Source of the DNA: CAYZGU01 sp964478165
GTDB taxonomy: Bacteria; Poribacteria; WGA-4E; JAJDTR01
Assembly: GCA_964478165.1 (NCBI GenBank)
Contig: CAYZGU010000039.1
Location: forward strand, 123,614 to 187,613
Direction of reading: 5' to 3'
DNA: 64,000 bases
In this document: positions 10,114 to 20,010 of the stretch, piece by piece
Layout of the letters: each line of letters begins with the position of its first letter
Position numbering within the stretch: position 1 is the stretch's first letter
Made by a program: the position numbers and the translations under genes
Notes under the pieces: model-generated
Told to the model about the DNA's origin: nothing
Databases searched by the model: none
The model's input: only the letters and a program-made list of their open reading frames with translations

Positions 10114-10368
10114 GCGTGATGCTGGGACAGTAAATGGGTGTGTGCTGCCATTATGTGGACGGCGTATGACCAGATGAACTTTGGTGATTTGGGGTCTGAT
10201 ACATGGTAAAATGTGAGTGATGATGTGCGGTATTATCTTCGGCTTAAAGACTTTTTTAGTACTCAATCGAAAACTGATTCTATGTGTGATTCGACGCATC
10301 GGAGACTGATAAAAAATCGACTAAGTCGGCGGATTGCTGAATATTGTGAGCTTTTCTAAGGGGAGATT

Positions 10369-11778
10369 ATGGACCAAAATTGGCACCGTGAAACCTGGAT
10401 TTCAGTTTTGTTTTCGCTCGTTACGTTATGTATTTGTGGTCGGGCATCTGCTGATGTCTACAGGGGCCCGCCCGATTTCGAAGAACTGGCTTTGAAGCAA
10501 GGTGGGCTCACAGGTGCCGGTTTAACATTCATCGACGGAAGCCCGTTTGTGCGCGTACAGATGGAGCCGGAAGCGACGCTTGGCAAGATTGGATTTGGTT
10601 TAGATTTTGTACTGCTATACAGGCCAAACACTGAAGAGGGGGAACCGAGAATACTTGCTGAAGATGGCGAGACGTGGGGCAACGCGAGTACGATGCTGCG
10701 CGCTGTTCGCTACATACGTTATGCTCGACCGCATGACCCCTTTTATGCTCGTTTTGGCGAGTTAGATCGCGTGACGATTGGCCATGGGTTTATCATGTCG
10801 GGGTATTCCAATTATGATCGTCGTGGTTTGCGCGCAAATCTCAGAGCCAAAACGCGACAAGTTGGTGTGGAAATACTGATTAACGACGTCGGCAGTCCAA
10901 CTATCTTTGGCGGTCGATTGTATGTGCGTCCTTTGCGGAAGGGTGATAGTTCAAGGCTTGGACAATTGGAATTCGGTGCGACTTATCTAATGGATACCCA
11001 ACCGAATCGAATCCTAGATGATGAAACGGATTATGCGGAGAAGACAATCAACGAAGTACGGTTAAGTGCCTTTGGTTCTGATGTTGGATTTCCGCTTATT
11101 GAGAATGGCCTATTGCGCTTGGAGCTCTATGACGACTTAGCGTTTCTACACATCAAACCGGATTACGCACAAGAGACAGGGACTGCTATTGGAAATGCGT
11201 TTGGACTTGGTTTGTCAATCTCTAAAGCACTTTTCAAAGTTGAATACCGTAGTTTTGGTCAGGGGTTTGTACCGACGATTTTCGATTATAGCTATCAGTC
11301 TTCCGGTATCGCCGTTATTCCCGCTTTTCTTGGCATGTTGGAGGCATCAGGTGTAGGCAAAGCCAGACGCGGATACTTTTCGATGTTTGCCTGGCGACCG
11401 ATTCCGAAGCTCCACGCGATCGGGACTTTTGAGGATTACAATGTCGGCGCTCCGAAGTTGTACGCCGGGATAACTGAGTCCGGTTTAGTCCCCAAAATGT
11501 CGTTCCGGGCATTCTACACCAAGAGGGACATTGGTGAACCCGAAACTGGATTTCCGAATGCCGAAGACAGCGAAGATCCCAGTGTTATCGCAGATATCTT
11601 CAAACTTGACGAGAAATCGGCGTTCATTGTACGTGTTGGGTATGCGGTGTATTCGCCGCTAGAAGTGGCAGTTCGCCGCGAATTTCGCTTCCGTCAAATC
11701 GAGGGTGTTGATGGCGAGATAGAATTTGAAACTATTCAGAAGACTTCATTTGAGGTTGGAATGAATCTCCAGTTCTGA
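10369..11778 (+). CDS. Predicted outer-membrane beta-barrel protein, unknown function
   Basis: A 469-residue protein with a signal peptide (SVLFSLVTLCICGRASA, cleavage probably after ASA near residue 29). The body is rich in alternating hydrophobic/polar strands and aromatic residues, with no cytoplasmic domain. It ends in FEVGMNLQF: a terminal Phe in an alternating pattern is the typical C-terminal signal of an outer-membrane barrel recognised by BamA. It lies 255 bases downstream of the MacB-like ATPase on the same strand, so it may be the outer-membrane partner or client of that transporter; this is inference. No named family recognised. Confidence 0.62.
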   Translation: MDQNWHRETWISVLFSLVTLCICGRASADVYRGPPDFEELALKQGGLTGAGLTFIDGSPFVRVQMEPEATLGKIGFGLDFVLLYRPNTEEGEPRILAEDGETWGNASTMLRAVRYIRYARPHDPFYARFGELDRVTIGHGFIMSGYSNYDRRGLRANLRAKTRQVGVEILINDVGSPTIFGGRLYVRPLRKGDSSRLGQLEFGATYLMDTQPNRILDDETDYAEKTINEVRLSAFGSDVGFPLIENGLLRLELYDDLAFLHIKPDYAQETGTAIGNAFGLGLSISKALFKVEYRSFGQGFVPTIFDYSYQSSGIAVIPAFLGMLEASGVGKARRGYFSMFAWRPIPKLHAIGTFEDYNVGAPKLYAGITESGLVPKMSFRAFYTKRDIGEPETGFPNAEDSEDPSVIADIFKLDEKSAFIVRVGYAVYSPLEVAVRREFRFRQIEGVDGEIEFETIQKTSFEVGMNLQF

Positions 11779-11936
11779 ACTATTCCGCTTGGAATGGAGA
11801 AGTGCAACAATTGGATTAATGCAATTGCACGGGTTCTTATCGATTCTGATTTCATAGTCTGCGGGAGTTTTTATGATTCGTGCCACAGATGGATAATTAA
11901 TCTAGGTGGACTTCCGTTATCTCATGAGGCTTGGTC

Positions 11937-12956
11937 TTGATTTCGTATATTCTTAAGCGCCTGCTCTCGATAATCCTATCGCTGTTGGGCGTGTCGCTTC
12001 TCGTGTTTTTAATGGTTCACCTTATTCCCGGTGATGCAGCTCTTGCGATCTTGGGCGAGCGGGCAACACAAGAAGCGTTAACGGAGCTTCGTCATGACAT
12101 GGGACTGGATGAGCCACTGTACCGGCAATATGGTGTTTTTTTGTGGGACCTCGTTCGCCTGGATCTTGGGAGGTCGTTCAAAACAAAACAGCCAGTGGTT
12201 GATGAGATTAAGCGTTATCTGCCGGCTACAGTAGAGTTGACCGTAACTGCTATGGTGTTCTCGGTTGTGTTTGGTATCATCGCCGGAACGATTGCGGCGG
12301 TCAATCGTGGAAAGATTTGGGACTATGCCACGATGTTAGGATCACTGGTGGGGATTTCGATGCCAATTTTCTGGCTTGGTTTGATGCTAATTCTTCTCCT
12401 CGCATATATCTTTCCAATTTTTCCAAGTTCGCAGCGAATTGATACGCTCCTAGATCTTGATGTTCAGCATCGGACACATTTCTACGTGATTGATGCACTT
12501 CTTTCAGCCAACTTCCTTGCATTGCGCAGTGCATTGTCCCATTTGGTTCTACCTGCCATCACCCTCGGTACTGTCCCCTTAGCCATGATTGCCCGTATGA
12601 CACGGTCAAGCCTACTCGAAGTACTCAATCAACCATTTATTGTGACGGCACGTGCAAAGGGACTACCGACTTGGGTTGTTGTTTTCAAGCATGCGTTAAA
12701 GAACTGCATGATTCCTGTTTTAACGGTAATTGGCTTGGAGTTTGGCTACCTGATGGGTGGTGCAATCTTAACCGAGCACATCTTTTCGTGGCCTGGTCTT
12801 GGTTCATGGTTGCGAATTTCAGTCGAAGCTCGCGACATACGTCCGATTCAAGGTGGCGTGATCTTTGTGGCGGCGGTTTTCATGGGTGTCAACTTGATCG
12901 TTGATTTGCTCTATGCTTATTTCGATCCTCGAATCCGGGTTGGAGAGTGTATATGA
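11937..12956 (+). CDS. DppB/OppB-type ABC transporter permease
   Basis: A 339-residue inner-membrane permease of the peptide/nickel uptake family. The start chosen is the TTG seven bases after GAGG; a second TTG two codons upstream is too close to it. The N-terminus ISYILKRLLSIILSLLGVSL and motifs HLIPGDAA, MGLDEPLYRQY, LDLGRSF and the EAA-type loop VTARAKGLPTWVVVFKHALK are diagnostic, with about six transmembrane helices. It overlaps the next permease by four bases (ATGA), so the two are translationally coupled. No substrate-binding protein or Dpp-type ATPase is encoded nearby, so those subunits must come from elsewhere. Confidence 0.93.
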   Translation: MISYILKRLLSIILSLLGVSLLVFLMVHLIPGDAALAILGERATQEALTELRHDMGLDEPLYRQYGVFLWDLVRLDLGRSFKTKQPVVDEIKRYLPATVELTVTAMVFSVVFGIIAGTIAAVNRGKIWDYATMLGSLVGISMPIFWLGLMLILLLAYIFPIFPSSQRIDTLLDLDVQHRTHFYVIDALLSANFLALRSALSHLVLPAITLGTVPLAMIARMTRSSLLEVLNQPFIVTARAKGLPTWVVVFKHALKNCMIPVLTVIGLEFGYLMGGAILTEHIFSWPGLGSWLRISVEARDIRPIQGGVIFVAAVFMGVNLIVDLLYAYFDPRIRVGECI

Positions 12957-13795
12957 ACAATCAGCGCTGGAACGCGTACCGTAGGTTGCTTCATCAAAAA
13001 CCGGCAATACTTGGCGGTTCGATTATCCTCTTCTTCCTATTTCTTGCGATCTTTGCTCCTCTCATTGCCACACACGATCCGCGGGAAGCCGATGTCATTG
13101 CGCGCCTGAAGGGGTGGTCTACCGATCATTACCTTGGTACGGATGGCGTTGGTAGGGACATATTCAGCCGCATTGTGTATGGATCTAGAATATCTCTTAA
13201 GATTGGCCTGGTTGCAATGACATTCTCGATTTCAATCGGAGCACTCTTGGGGATTTTTGCGGGATTCTATGGTGGCAGGATAGACAACTTCATAATGCGC
13301 TTGGTGGATATGATGCTTGCGATGCCAGCTATTTTACTCGCGATGGTGATCGTCACGGTCTTGGGACAAAGTTTGACTAATGCAATTATTGCAGTGTCGA
13401 TCGTCTATATCCCACAGTATGCACGGGTTCTTAGGGCATCGGTTCTCAAAATTCGTGAACAGGATTATGTGACGGCGGCTCGGGCAATAGGTAGCGGCGA
13501 TTTTCGTATTCTGGTGAGGACGGTTTTTCCCGGGTGTATAGCACCGTTGGTTGTTCAGGCGACGCTGGGAATGGGAGCGGCGATTCTCGACGCAGCGGGT
13601 CTGAGTTTTTTAGGTCTCGGAGCAGAAGTGGGTGAGCCAGACTGGGGAGCCATGCTAAACGAGAATCGGAAACTCATTCGCAGTGCCCCGTGGACGGTCA
13701 TGGCACCGGGCACTGCGATTTTTCTGATTGTCCTCGGGTTCAATCTGGTGGGGGATTCACTGCGGGATGTTTTGGATCCGCAGATTAACACGTAA
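12953..13795 (+). CDS. DppC/OppC-type ABC transporter permease
   Basis: A 280-residue partner of the preceding permease. The start is the ATG inside the ATGA overlap, with GGAGAG just upstream; a GTG two codons earlier is less likely. It shows the N-terminal helix LGGSIILFFLFLAIFAPLIA, the family block YLGTDGVGRDIFSRIVYGSR, the EAA loop TAARAIGSGDFRILVRTVFP and the ending GFNLVGDSLRDVLDP. Together the two permeases should form the membrane channel of a peptide, nickel or oligosaccharide importer. There is no ATPase gene after it, although these operons often continue DppD-DppF. Confidence 0.94.
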   Translation: MNNQRWNAYRRLLHQKPAILGGSIILFFLFLAIFAPLIATHDPREADVIARLKGWSTDHYLGTDGVGRDIFSRIVYGSRISLKIGLVAMTFSISIGALLGIFAGFYGGRIDNFIMRLVDMMLAMPAILLAMVIVTVLGQSLTNAIIAVSIVYIPQYARVLRASVLKIREQDYVTAARAIGSGDFRILVRTVFPGCIAPLVVQATLGMGAAILDAAGLSFLGLGAEVGEPDWGAMLNENRKLIRSAPWTVMAPGTAIFLIVLGFNLVGDSLRDVLDPQINT

Positions 13796-14258
13796 GATGT
13801 CATGGTGCGGGGATTCGGTAGTGTCTAGTTGTGCTTAATGGAGAACCGGTTGTTTGGGAGAATTCGCATTGTCGAATTACAGAGGTGAACGGTCTAAACA
13901 ATATGGTGTTTCTCGTTATTCCTGAGACGACAAGTTCCAATCACCGTAGTCTAGCGCGTGCCTGTCGCGTATATCCAGAATGGGAAGTAGATTTGCAGCT
14001 CCGTGCTCTTCGGAAGGCGTGAGCTACAACGTTTGACTCCGGATTTGTGCCTTGTGGGTCGGGAAAAATAGGAGCTGACTACATCGATTTGTAATTGCTC
14101 AAAATCTATTAAGAAATTATAGACTTTCAGAAAGAATGGGTTGGAAGCATCCAAGTAGAGCTTGAATTCGATAAGAAGTTGGTAGACGGCAGATTCCAGC
14201 CGAAATTGACGCAATCAATTTCGGGATAGCTGAAAAATCACGACGAGGTCAAAGGACG
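13796..14258. other. Intergenic stretch, no gene seen
   Basis: The 463 bases between the DppC-like gene and the enolase-superfamily gene contain no convincing open frame. No T-run terminator is visible. AAAGGA lies about seven bases before the enolase-family start. Confidence 0.5.
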
Positions 14259-15386
14259 ATGGAGATTCGCAAGATTCAAGCGTTTCCGCTTGCCTATCCA
14301 GAACCACACTACAATGGAATAGAACGTTTTGTCACTCTCGCTCGAGTCGAGACCCGGGATGGTCTCGTTGGTTGGGGCGAGTGCATATCGCAATTCCGAG
14401 AGGCATCGCTGGCAACAAAGGTTCTAATTGAGGAAGGCTTTGCACCACTTCTCATTGGCGAGAGAGTTTTGGATGTTGAACGGCTCTGGCACAAGATGCT
14501 TGATCGTATCTGGTGGTATGGTCCTGAAGGCATTGCTGCTTTCGCGGTTAGTGCGGTTGACATGGCTCTGTGGGATCTTAAGGGAAAGGCACTTGGGCTA
14601 CCGGTGTGTCAACTTCTTGGTGGTCAAATCCACAAGAAAATCCTGGCTATGGGCTCAATCATCTTTGACATGGATAATCTTGAGTGGACACTTGGTGAAT
14701 TTGAGTGGATGCGTGAACACGGGTATCGTGTAGTTAAAGGTGGTTGGGGTATGCGGTCCGATGCTGTCTTTGGTCAAGATCGCAATCGGGATATAGAGCT
14801 CGTGCGTCAGATACGGGAGGCGATTGGTAGCAACCTTGAGCTCGTTGTTGATACCCCGGGCGCTCGTGGCATCTGGGACGTATCAACTGCAATTCGACAG
14901 TTCCGAGACCTGGAACCCTATCGTCTTAGGTGGATTGAACAACCTCTCCCACCGCACGACCTTGAAGCACATGTTCGCTTACGGGCGGCCGTTGCAACCC
15001 CAATTGGAACGGGCGAAGACGAGTGGAATGTAGAGAGTTACCGGCGCCTGATTCAATCCGGCGGTGTGGATATCATTCAGATCGACCCCGGGCGTTGCCA
15101 CGGACTTACAGGTAGCCAACACATCATCAAGCTCATTGAGGCCGAAAATCTTCGTTTTAGTGCACATACGTGGAGCAGTGCACTCAACACTGCTGCAAGC
15201 ATTCACATGCTTGCAGGTTCGACCCATGCGGATTGCATGGATTTCAAGCCTCACGACACAGTAATGCAGCATGAATTGGTCAGTGACCCGTGGGTTCAGG
15301 AGGACGGATATGTTGTGGTCCGGGATACGCCGGGCTTGGGAGTTAATGTATGTGAAGAAGTCGTACGGCAGTACCTGTGCGTCTAG
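14259..15386 (+). CDS. Mandelate racemase/muconate lactonizing enzyme family protein (enolase superfamily)
   Basis: A 375-residue cytoplasmic enzyme with the usual capping domain (residues 1-125) and barrel. The magnesium ligands are Asp198 (LVVDTPGARG), Glu227 (RWIEQPLPPHD) and Glu253 (IGTGEDEW). The barrel-end pair Asp276 (IQIDPGRCHG) and His303 (FSAHTWSS) matches the His-Asp dyad of the mandelate racemase subgroup. At the KxK position it reads VVKGGWG: Lys160 is present but the second Lys is Gly, so the chemistry probably differs from mandelate racemase. Likely a sugar-acid dehydratase or epimerase. A 15-base palindrome of two XbaI-like half-sites spans its stop codon. Confidence 0.88.
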   Translation: MEIRKIQAFPLAYPEPHYNGIERFVTLARVETRDGLVGWGECISQFREASLATKVLIEEGFAPLLIGERVLDVERLWHKMLDRIWWYGPEGIAAFAVSAVDMALWDLKGKALGLPVCQLLGGQIHKKILAMGSIIFDMDNLEWTLGEFEWMREHGYRVVKGGWGMRSDAVFGQDRNRDIELVRQIREAIGSNLELVVDTPGARGIWDVSTAIRQFRDLEPYRLRWIEQPLPPHDLEAHVRLRAAVATPIGTGEDEWNVESYRRLIQSGGVDIIQIDPGRCHGLTGSQHIIKLIEAENLRFSAHTWSSALNTAASIHMLAGSTHADCMDFKPHDTVMQHELVSDPWVQEDGYVVVRDTPGLGVNVCEEVVRQYLCV

Positions 15387-15502
15387 ATTCTAGACTCATG
15401 GGCCTGACATTGACAAAGGAGTGATCGAGCCTCAAAAACACACTAGACGCGGATCTGAGATTGCATCGCCTTGCGAGTGAAACATTCAAACAGTTTCCTC
15501 AT

Positions 15503-16366
15503 TTATCTGGCTTTCTCTCTGAACACTGGGTCCTCTAGCAGGCTCTGGACTTCGAAGATGGATCCCCTCCTCTCTGCATGCGGAAGTGGCATTCGAATGG
15601 GAACGGAAACTAGCCGGGGTTGGTTAGTCGCTTCGCCACGAAGAATCAGGGAGTTGAAGGTATCCCAGTCGGGAATTCCGCCCAAAGGCCATGCATCAAT
15701 TGCGCAGTATTGTGACAGAAGCAGCCGACGCGGTCGATTCGATGTGTTCGGTGCTGAAGCGTGCAGCGTCCGCACGTGATGAATCGAAATCCCACCGGCA
15801 CGAACCTCGATGGGGACAGCGCCCCCGGGATTGAAATTGCTATCAACGACCGCACCGATGAATTCACCGTGTTGGTGATGATTATAGACGGGCCCCCTGT
15901 GTGATTTTGGAATGACCATCAGTGCACCGTTTTCGACTGTCATGTCATCAAAGGACACACCGACTGCCAACAGATCGTCATTTCCGTGTGGATAAAAAGC
16001 CCAATCCTGATGCCATTCGACTGGGCTTCCATATCCAGCATATTTCATGTTGAGCTTTTGACCGTTGGTTCGGAGACCGTCACCAATTAGTTGAGAAACG
16101 ATGTCGAGGATTTTTTCATGGCGCAGAGTTTGGTCATATACAACATGTTCCCTGTTTGCGTTCTTTATCCGGCGAACGCGTGGATCCGTTGAAGTATGAT
16201 TCGGTTCGAGGTCGAACACACTCGTATGCTCAGTCAGTTCCCGTGAGTTTTGGATGAATTCATCAGTGACGCGCCTTAGATTCCCAACCTCTTCTGCAGT
16301 GAGCACATTTTCAACAGCGACATAACCATTCTCGTGGTAAAACTCAATCTTGTCCTGTGTTAACAT
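15503..16366 (-). CDS. Phytanoyl-CoA dioxygenase (PhyH) family protein
   Basis: A 287-residue Fe(II)/2-oxoglutarate-dependent oxygenase. It begins with the family helix MLTQDKIEFYHENGYVAVEN. Iron ligands are His119-x-Asp121 (VEWHQDWAF) and His202 (RTLHASAPNTSNRPRR); the downstream Arg would bind 2-oxoglutarate. The start is supported by AAAGGAG six bases upstream. The substrate is unknown: bacterial PhyH members hydroxylate many small molecules, not only phytanoyl-CoA. It is transcribed divergently from rqcH and convergently with the enolase-family gene. Confidence 0.92.
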   Translation of the reverse strand: MLTQDKIEFYHENGYVAVENVLTAEEVGNLRRVTDEFIQNSRELTEHTSVFDLEPNHTSTDPRVRRIKNANREHVVYDQTLRHEKILDIVSQLIGDGLRTNGQKLNMKYAGYGSPVEWHQDWAFYPHGNDDLLAVGVSFDDMTVENGALMVIPKSHRGPVYNHHQHGEFIGAVVDSNFNPGGAVPIEVRAGGISIHHVRTLHASAPNTSNRPRRLLLSQYCAIDAWPLGGIPDWDTFNSLILRGEATNQPRLVSVPIRMPLPHAERRGSIFEVQSLLEDPVFREKAR

Positions 16367-16666
16367 AATCGACTCCTTTTGAGTCTGCTATAATTTCTTG
16401 TTTTGATAAAACTAAGGACCACAGGATTTAGTTCTTCTCAACCAAAGCAGGAGCGCTTGGAGCGTGTTTCACAAGGTCTGTGACGTGATCATTGAGAGAA
16501 TTCGTTGGTCTGATTTATACCCGAAACCAAGCTAATTGTCAAGCCAAATGTCTTCACGTTGATTTGTTCACGGACGAACATGTATACTTTTGGGTTAGGA
16601 TATTAGAGGTGACCGTATCAACATATCACTATGTTGTAATGCTTTCCTTCGTTCGAGGTTCTCACA
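16367..16666. other. Divergent intergenic region between PhyH gene and rqcH
   Basis: These 300 bases should carry the promoters of both flanking genes. The sequence is A+T-rich (TATAAT occurs at about 16389-16394 on the plus strand), but no convincing paired -35/-10 hexamers at normal spacing were found for either direction. Confidence 0.35.
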
Positions 16667-18397
16667 TTGTCCTTTGACAGCCTGATTTTGCACCATGTTA
16701 CACACGAGATTCGCGAAACACTTATCGGTGGAATCGTCCGCCATGTACAGCAATTGAGTACGCTCGATATCGCGATAAAGGTTTCGCATATGAATCACGT
16801 GCATTACCTGTTAATGTCCGCTGATCCGCTGCGTGCCCGGGCCCATCTGATGGAGCGTCCGTCAAAGGGGGAAGAGCGGTTGCATTTCTCAGACTTTCTA
16901 ATGAGCCACATAGGCCGGGGAACCATTATCAAGGTTGAGCAGATTGGTTGGGACCGCGTGTTGAAGATTACTATAGAACCTCATTCAGAACATCCCGTCC
17001 AGAGCCCAGCGCGAGCAATCATTGGTGAATTCATGGGCAAACACAGTAACATTGTACTTATCAATGAAGGGAGCGGGAAGATTCTGGAAAGCATCAAACA
17101 TATTGATGATACGATGAGTAGGCATCGCCAGATTATACCGGGAATTCGTTATGTTCTGCCTCCTAGGCCTCAGAAACACGATCCATTAACGCTCGATCGC
17201 GAATCTTTTTTCTCCATTCTTGAGAGTGAACCTGTGGTGAATTGGCGATTACTGTTCAACCAGATTGATGGACTGAGCCCGACGCTAGCGAAAGAGATTG
17301 TCTGTCGCACGGTTGAGTCGGCCACTTCGCAACAGTGTTGGAATCGCTTTCAGAGCGTTATTGCCTATTTTGACACAACGCGCTGTTTACCTCAAGTGTA
17401 CGTCGATCCGGATGACCATGCTAATGTCCTGGCGGTATCGTCCTTGCCTTTGCTTCAATTGTCGGATAATAGATGCCAGCGGTTTGAACGAATTAGTGAG
17501 GCCGTGGAGTGCTATTATTCCATGATAGCAAATAAAGAGGCAATTCAATCCGAACGACATGCACTCAGACAAGGTCTAGAGAGATTGATGGACACAGTAG
17601 TTCGTAAGATTGGACGTCTTCGTTCTGACCTGGCGAATGCCGATCAGGCTGAATCTTACCGCATAAAGGGGGAATTATTAACAGCAAATCTACAGCGTGT
17701 TCAGCGTGGGGCGCTGTCAATCGAGGTACAGAATTATTATACGCCCCATCTCAGGCCGATTAAAATCGAACTTGATCCGGAGCTCAGGCCATCAGAGAAT
17801 GCACAACTATATTTTAGGAAGTACACAAAAGCAAAACGAGGCAGATCGGTCATCAATCAGCTTATTTCCGAAAATGAATCCGACCAGCAGATACTAAGAA
17901 GTTTTATTTTGGAGCTGGAAGTCGCAGGAACAGTAGATCAGCTCCACGCTATTCGCGAGGAATGTGTCAAAATCGGCTGGATTAAGGAGGATAAGAAAAG
18001 GCAACGGAAACGGTCAGTGAGCGGAGGTGAGTTTCAGAAGTATACCTCCTCCGACGGGTTTCAACTGTATGTAGGAAGAAATAGCAAGGAAAACGACCTG
18101 CTGCTCCGCCGAATCGCTTCTGGCCGGGATATGTGGCTACACACGAAGCAGATTCATGGTTCGCATGTGGTTATCCGCAATCCTGAGAATAAGCCCGATA
18201 TACCAATGCAAACGTTGCTGTATGCTGCGCAGATTGCCGCATATTTTAGTAAAGCAAAACATGCCAGTCATGTGCCTGTGGATTATACCTGGGTACGATA
18301 CGTTATCAAACCGAAAGGGGCGGCTCCCGGATTCGTACATTACACACACGAGAAGACGCTCTATGTTGAACCTGTCCGTCCCACGAAGGACGCATGA
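16667..18397 (+). CDS. rqcH: RqcH / NFACT-family ribosome quality control protein
   Basis: A 576-residue homologue of bacterial RqcH (also called fibronectin-binding protein A, FbpA) and eukaryotic Rqc2/NEMF. In this family it binds stalled 50S-peptidyl-tRNA and directs Ala-tail addition. NFACT-N covers about 1-200 (FDSLILHHVTHEIRE), a helical coiled-coil middle about 260-430, and NFACT-R about 450-560 (SSDGFQLYVGRNSKENDLLL, DMWLHTKQIHGSHVVIR). Asp96-Arg97 in GWDRVLKI corresponds to the Asp-Arg pair needed for tailing, and Asp4 is kept. The start is TTG with GAGG about eight bases upstream. It is followed 46 bases later by a PhyH gene. Confidence 0.92.
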   Translation: MSFDSLILHHVTHEIRETLIGGIVRHVQQLSTLDIAIKVSHMNHVHYLLMSADPLRARAHLMERPSKGEERLHFSDFLMSHIGRGTIIKVEQIGWDRVLKITIEPHSEHPVQSPARAIIGEFMGKHSNIVLINEGSGKILESIKHIDDTMSRHRQIIPGIRYVLPPRPQKHDPLTLDRESFFSILESEPVVNWRLLFNQIDGLSPTLAKEIVCRTVESATSQQCWNRFQSVIAYFDTTRCLPQVYVDPDDHANVLAVSSLPLLQLSDNRCQRFERISEAVECYYSMIANKEAIQSERHALRQGLERLMDTVVRKIGRLRSDLANADQAESYRIKGELLTANLQRVQRGALSIEVQNYYTPHLRPIKIELDPELRPSENAQLYFRKYTKAKRGRSVINQLISENESDQQILRSFILELEVAGTVDQLHAIREECVKIGWIKEDKKRQRKRSVSGGEFQKYTSSDGFQLYVGRNSKENDLLLRRIASGRDMWLHTKQIHGSHVVIRNPENKPDIPMQTLLYAAQIAAYFSKAKHASHVPVDYTWVRYVIKPKGAAPGFVHYTHEKTLYVEPVRPTKDA

Positions 18398-18443
18398 GGT
18401 TGGTTTGAGAAAAATAACGAAGGTGACATAGGAAGAGATCATT

Positions 18444-19571
18444 ATGGAGAATACGAAGCGTCCAACACGCCACACAAAAAGTTTTGCCGCGTATTTGCGT
18501 AATGGAGAACGGATGGCCTATAATCTTGGAAATCGCGGCCCGATAGAGTTCACATCGGATGGCAGGTTACGGAAGGAGATTCTGGATGCCTACTGGCTTC
18601 ATGGGTTTTATGTCTTTGAAGGAGTCGTAGGAGGGATAGAACTCGAGGAACTACAGGCCAATCTGGAAGATGTTATCAACCGCGCTCCACATACTAGAGA
18701 CGCGCACACTGACGCAAAAGGGCGGCCTGCCCGTTTGGGGACTAGGGTTAAGCCCCTAGCTTTTCAATTCGAGAAACCCCTGAGCGATCCCACGGGGGGC
18801 CTTGGACGGCATCCCGCCAAAATGGCTGTAGTAGAGGTTCCTGAAGGTGCACCGGAGTTTGTCATGTCAAACATATTCGCTCCGTTACAGATGATGGACG
18901 CTTGCCTCCGTCTGTATGGTCATCCGCGACTGTTGTCGGTTGTCCAAGCAGTCAATGGACCTGATTTTACCCCTTTTAACGAATCGGTTATTGTCAAACC
19001 GGCAGGGTTGGGAGCGTCTGTGGCGTGGCATCAGGACGGCACAACGCACTGGGATAACCCCGACTGCGACGAAGGCGCGCACGGTTTCAATTTTATGTTT
19101 CAGTATTATGGGAGTACGGCTGCCAATGGTGTTTGGGTCATCCCTGGATCTCACAAAGAAGGGAAGGTGGACATTAAAGGGCTAGTGGTAACTAATGGAG
19201 GATCGGACTGTTTGCCGGGGGCGGTGCCAATGGTTTGCGATGCGGGCGATGTCGTCATGGCGAATCGCCAGACGGTACACTGTTCTTTTGCCAATACCTC
19301 CGCGCATACTCGAGTGACGTTCAACTTCGGGTATCATCGTCGTTCCTGGGTGCTAGGTGCTGCTAAAAAGGGTCAAGAGCCGTATGATGAAGAGCGCATC
19401 TTTTGCCGTTCCCGTGCAATTGCTTTTGCCATTGATGCCCGCCATCAACGCTTTCCGGATGAATCTCGTTATGTCTATCTGCCGCTAGCGGGTCAAGAGG
19501 ATTCGAACCGGTGGAGCGAAGATACCAGAGAAACCCTACAGCGCTGCACGGAAAGCTCATTGTCACTATGA
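18444..19571 (+). CDS. Phytanoyl-CoA dioxygenase (PhyH) family protein
   Basis: A 375-residue Fe(II)/2-oxoglutarate oxygenase, longer than the usual 260-300 residues because of an N-terminal extension of about 45 residues and an insertion (about 85-140). Ligands: His196-x-Asp198 (VAWHQDGTTHW), His279 (QTVHCSFANTSAHTR) and Arg290. WVIPGSHKEG is the typical core strand. GGAAG lies upstream of the ATG. The gap to rqcH (46 bases) allows co-transcription, though no functional link is known. Substrate unknown. Confidence 0.9.
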   Translation: MENTKRPTRHTKSFAAYLRNGERMAYNLGNRGPIEFTSDGRLRKEILDAYWLHGFYVFEGVVGGIELEELQANLEDVINRAPHTRDAHTDAKGRPARLGTRVKPLAFQFEKPLSDPTGGLGRHPAKMAVVEVPEGAPEFVMSNIFAPLQMMDACLRLYGHPRLLSVVQAVNGPDFTPFNESVIVKPAGLGASVAWHQDGTTHWDNPDCDEGAHGFNFMFQYYGSTAANGVWVIPGSHKEGKVDIKGLVVTNGGSDCLPGAVPMVCDAGDVVMANRQTVHCSFANTSAHTRVTFNFGYHRRSWVLGAAKKGQEPYDEERIFCRSRAIAFAIDARHQRFPDESRYVYLPLAGQEDSNRWSEDTRETLQRCTESSLSL

Positions 19572-20010
19572 GGGGGTCTTTTTACGATATGTTGATGTCT
19601 TTCCTCAAGATCGAATGGACCGAGGTTTTTAATGGTTTGAGTAAACTGTTGTGGTTACCAGTGAATCAGTAATCACAACTACGAATTGGCGAGTTAGAGC
19701 GAGTTCAGCATGCCAGTGTCGGCCAAACACAAGCTGAGGATTTCTCCTGAATGTGAATACCGTTCCACACTCTGCAGGCTTTCTGAGGAAGGCCAGAGAC
19801 CCAGTGCGCGGTGCCAAAACTAACGTATGGTGGAACAGGTGCGTATTAGTATTCTTGAATGAACTGATGCCACATGCCTGTTTTCTAGACATGTCTGGCT
19901 AGTACTTCGATTCCGAATGCCCTCTTTGCAGGCGAGCTTCTTTGTGGCGGAAGTCTTGCCATTGCCAATCCAACAAACCTGCCTTCAGAGAACTGTGGTT
20001 GGGAGGAAAC
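19572..20010. other. Intergenic stretch, no gene seen
   Basis: The 439 bases between the PhyH gene and the unrecognised plus-strand gene hold no supported open frame. The in-frame extension of the next gene upstream to 19942 lacks a ribosome-binding site. Confidence 0.45.

Noticed and set aside
15381..15395. 15-base palindrome across the stop of the enolase-family gene
   Set aside because: The one-base centre cannot form an RNA hairpin loop, and the site is short enough to arise by chance.
16389..16394. TATAAT in the divergent region before rqcH
   Set aside because: No acceptable -35 hexamer at 16-19 bases upstream on the plus strand, so not called as a promoter.
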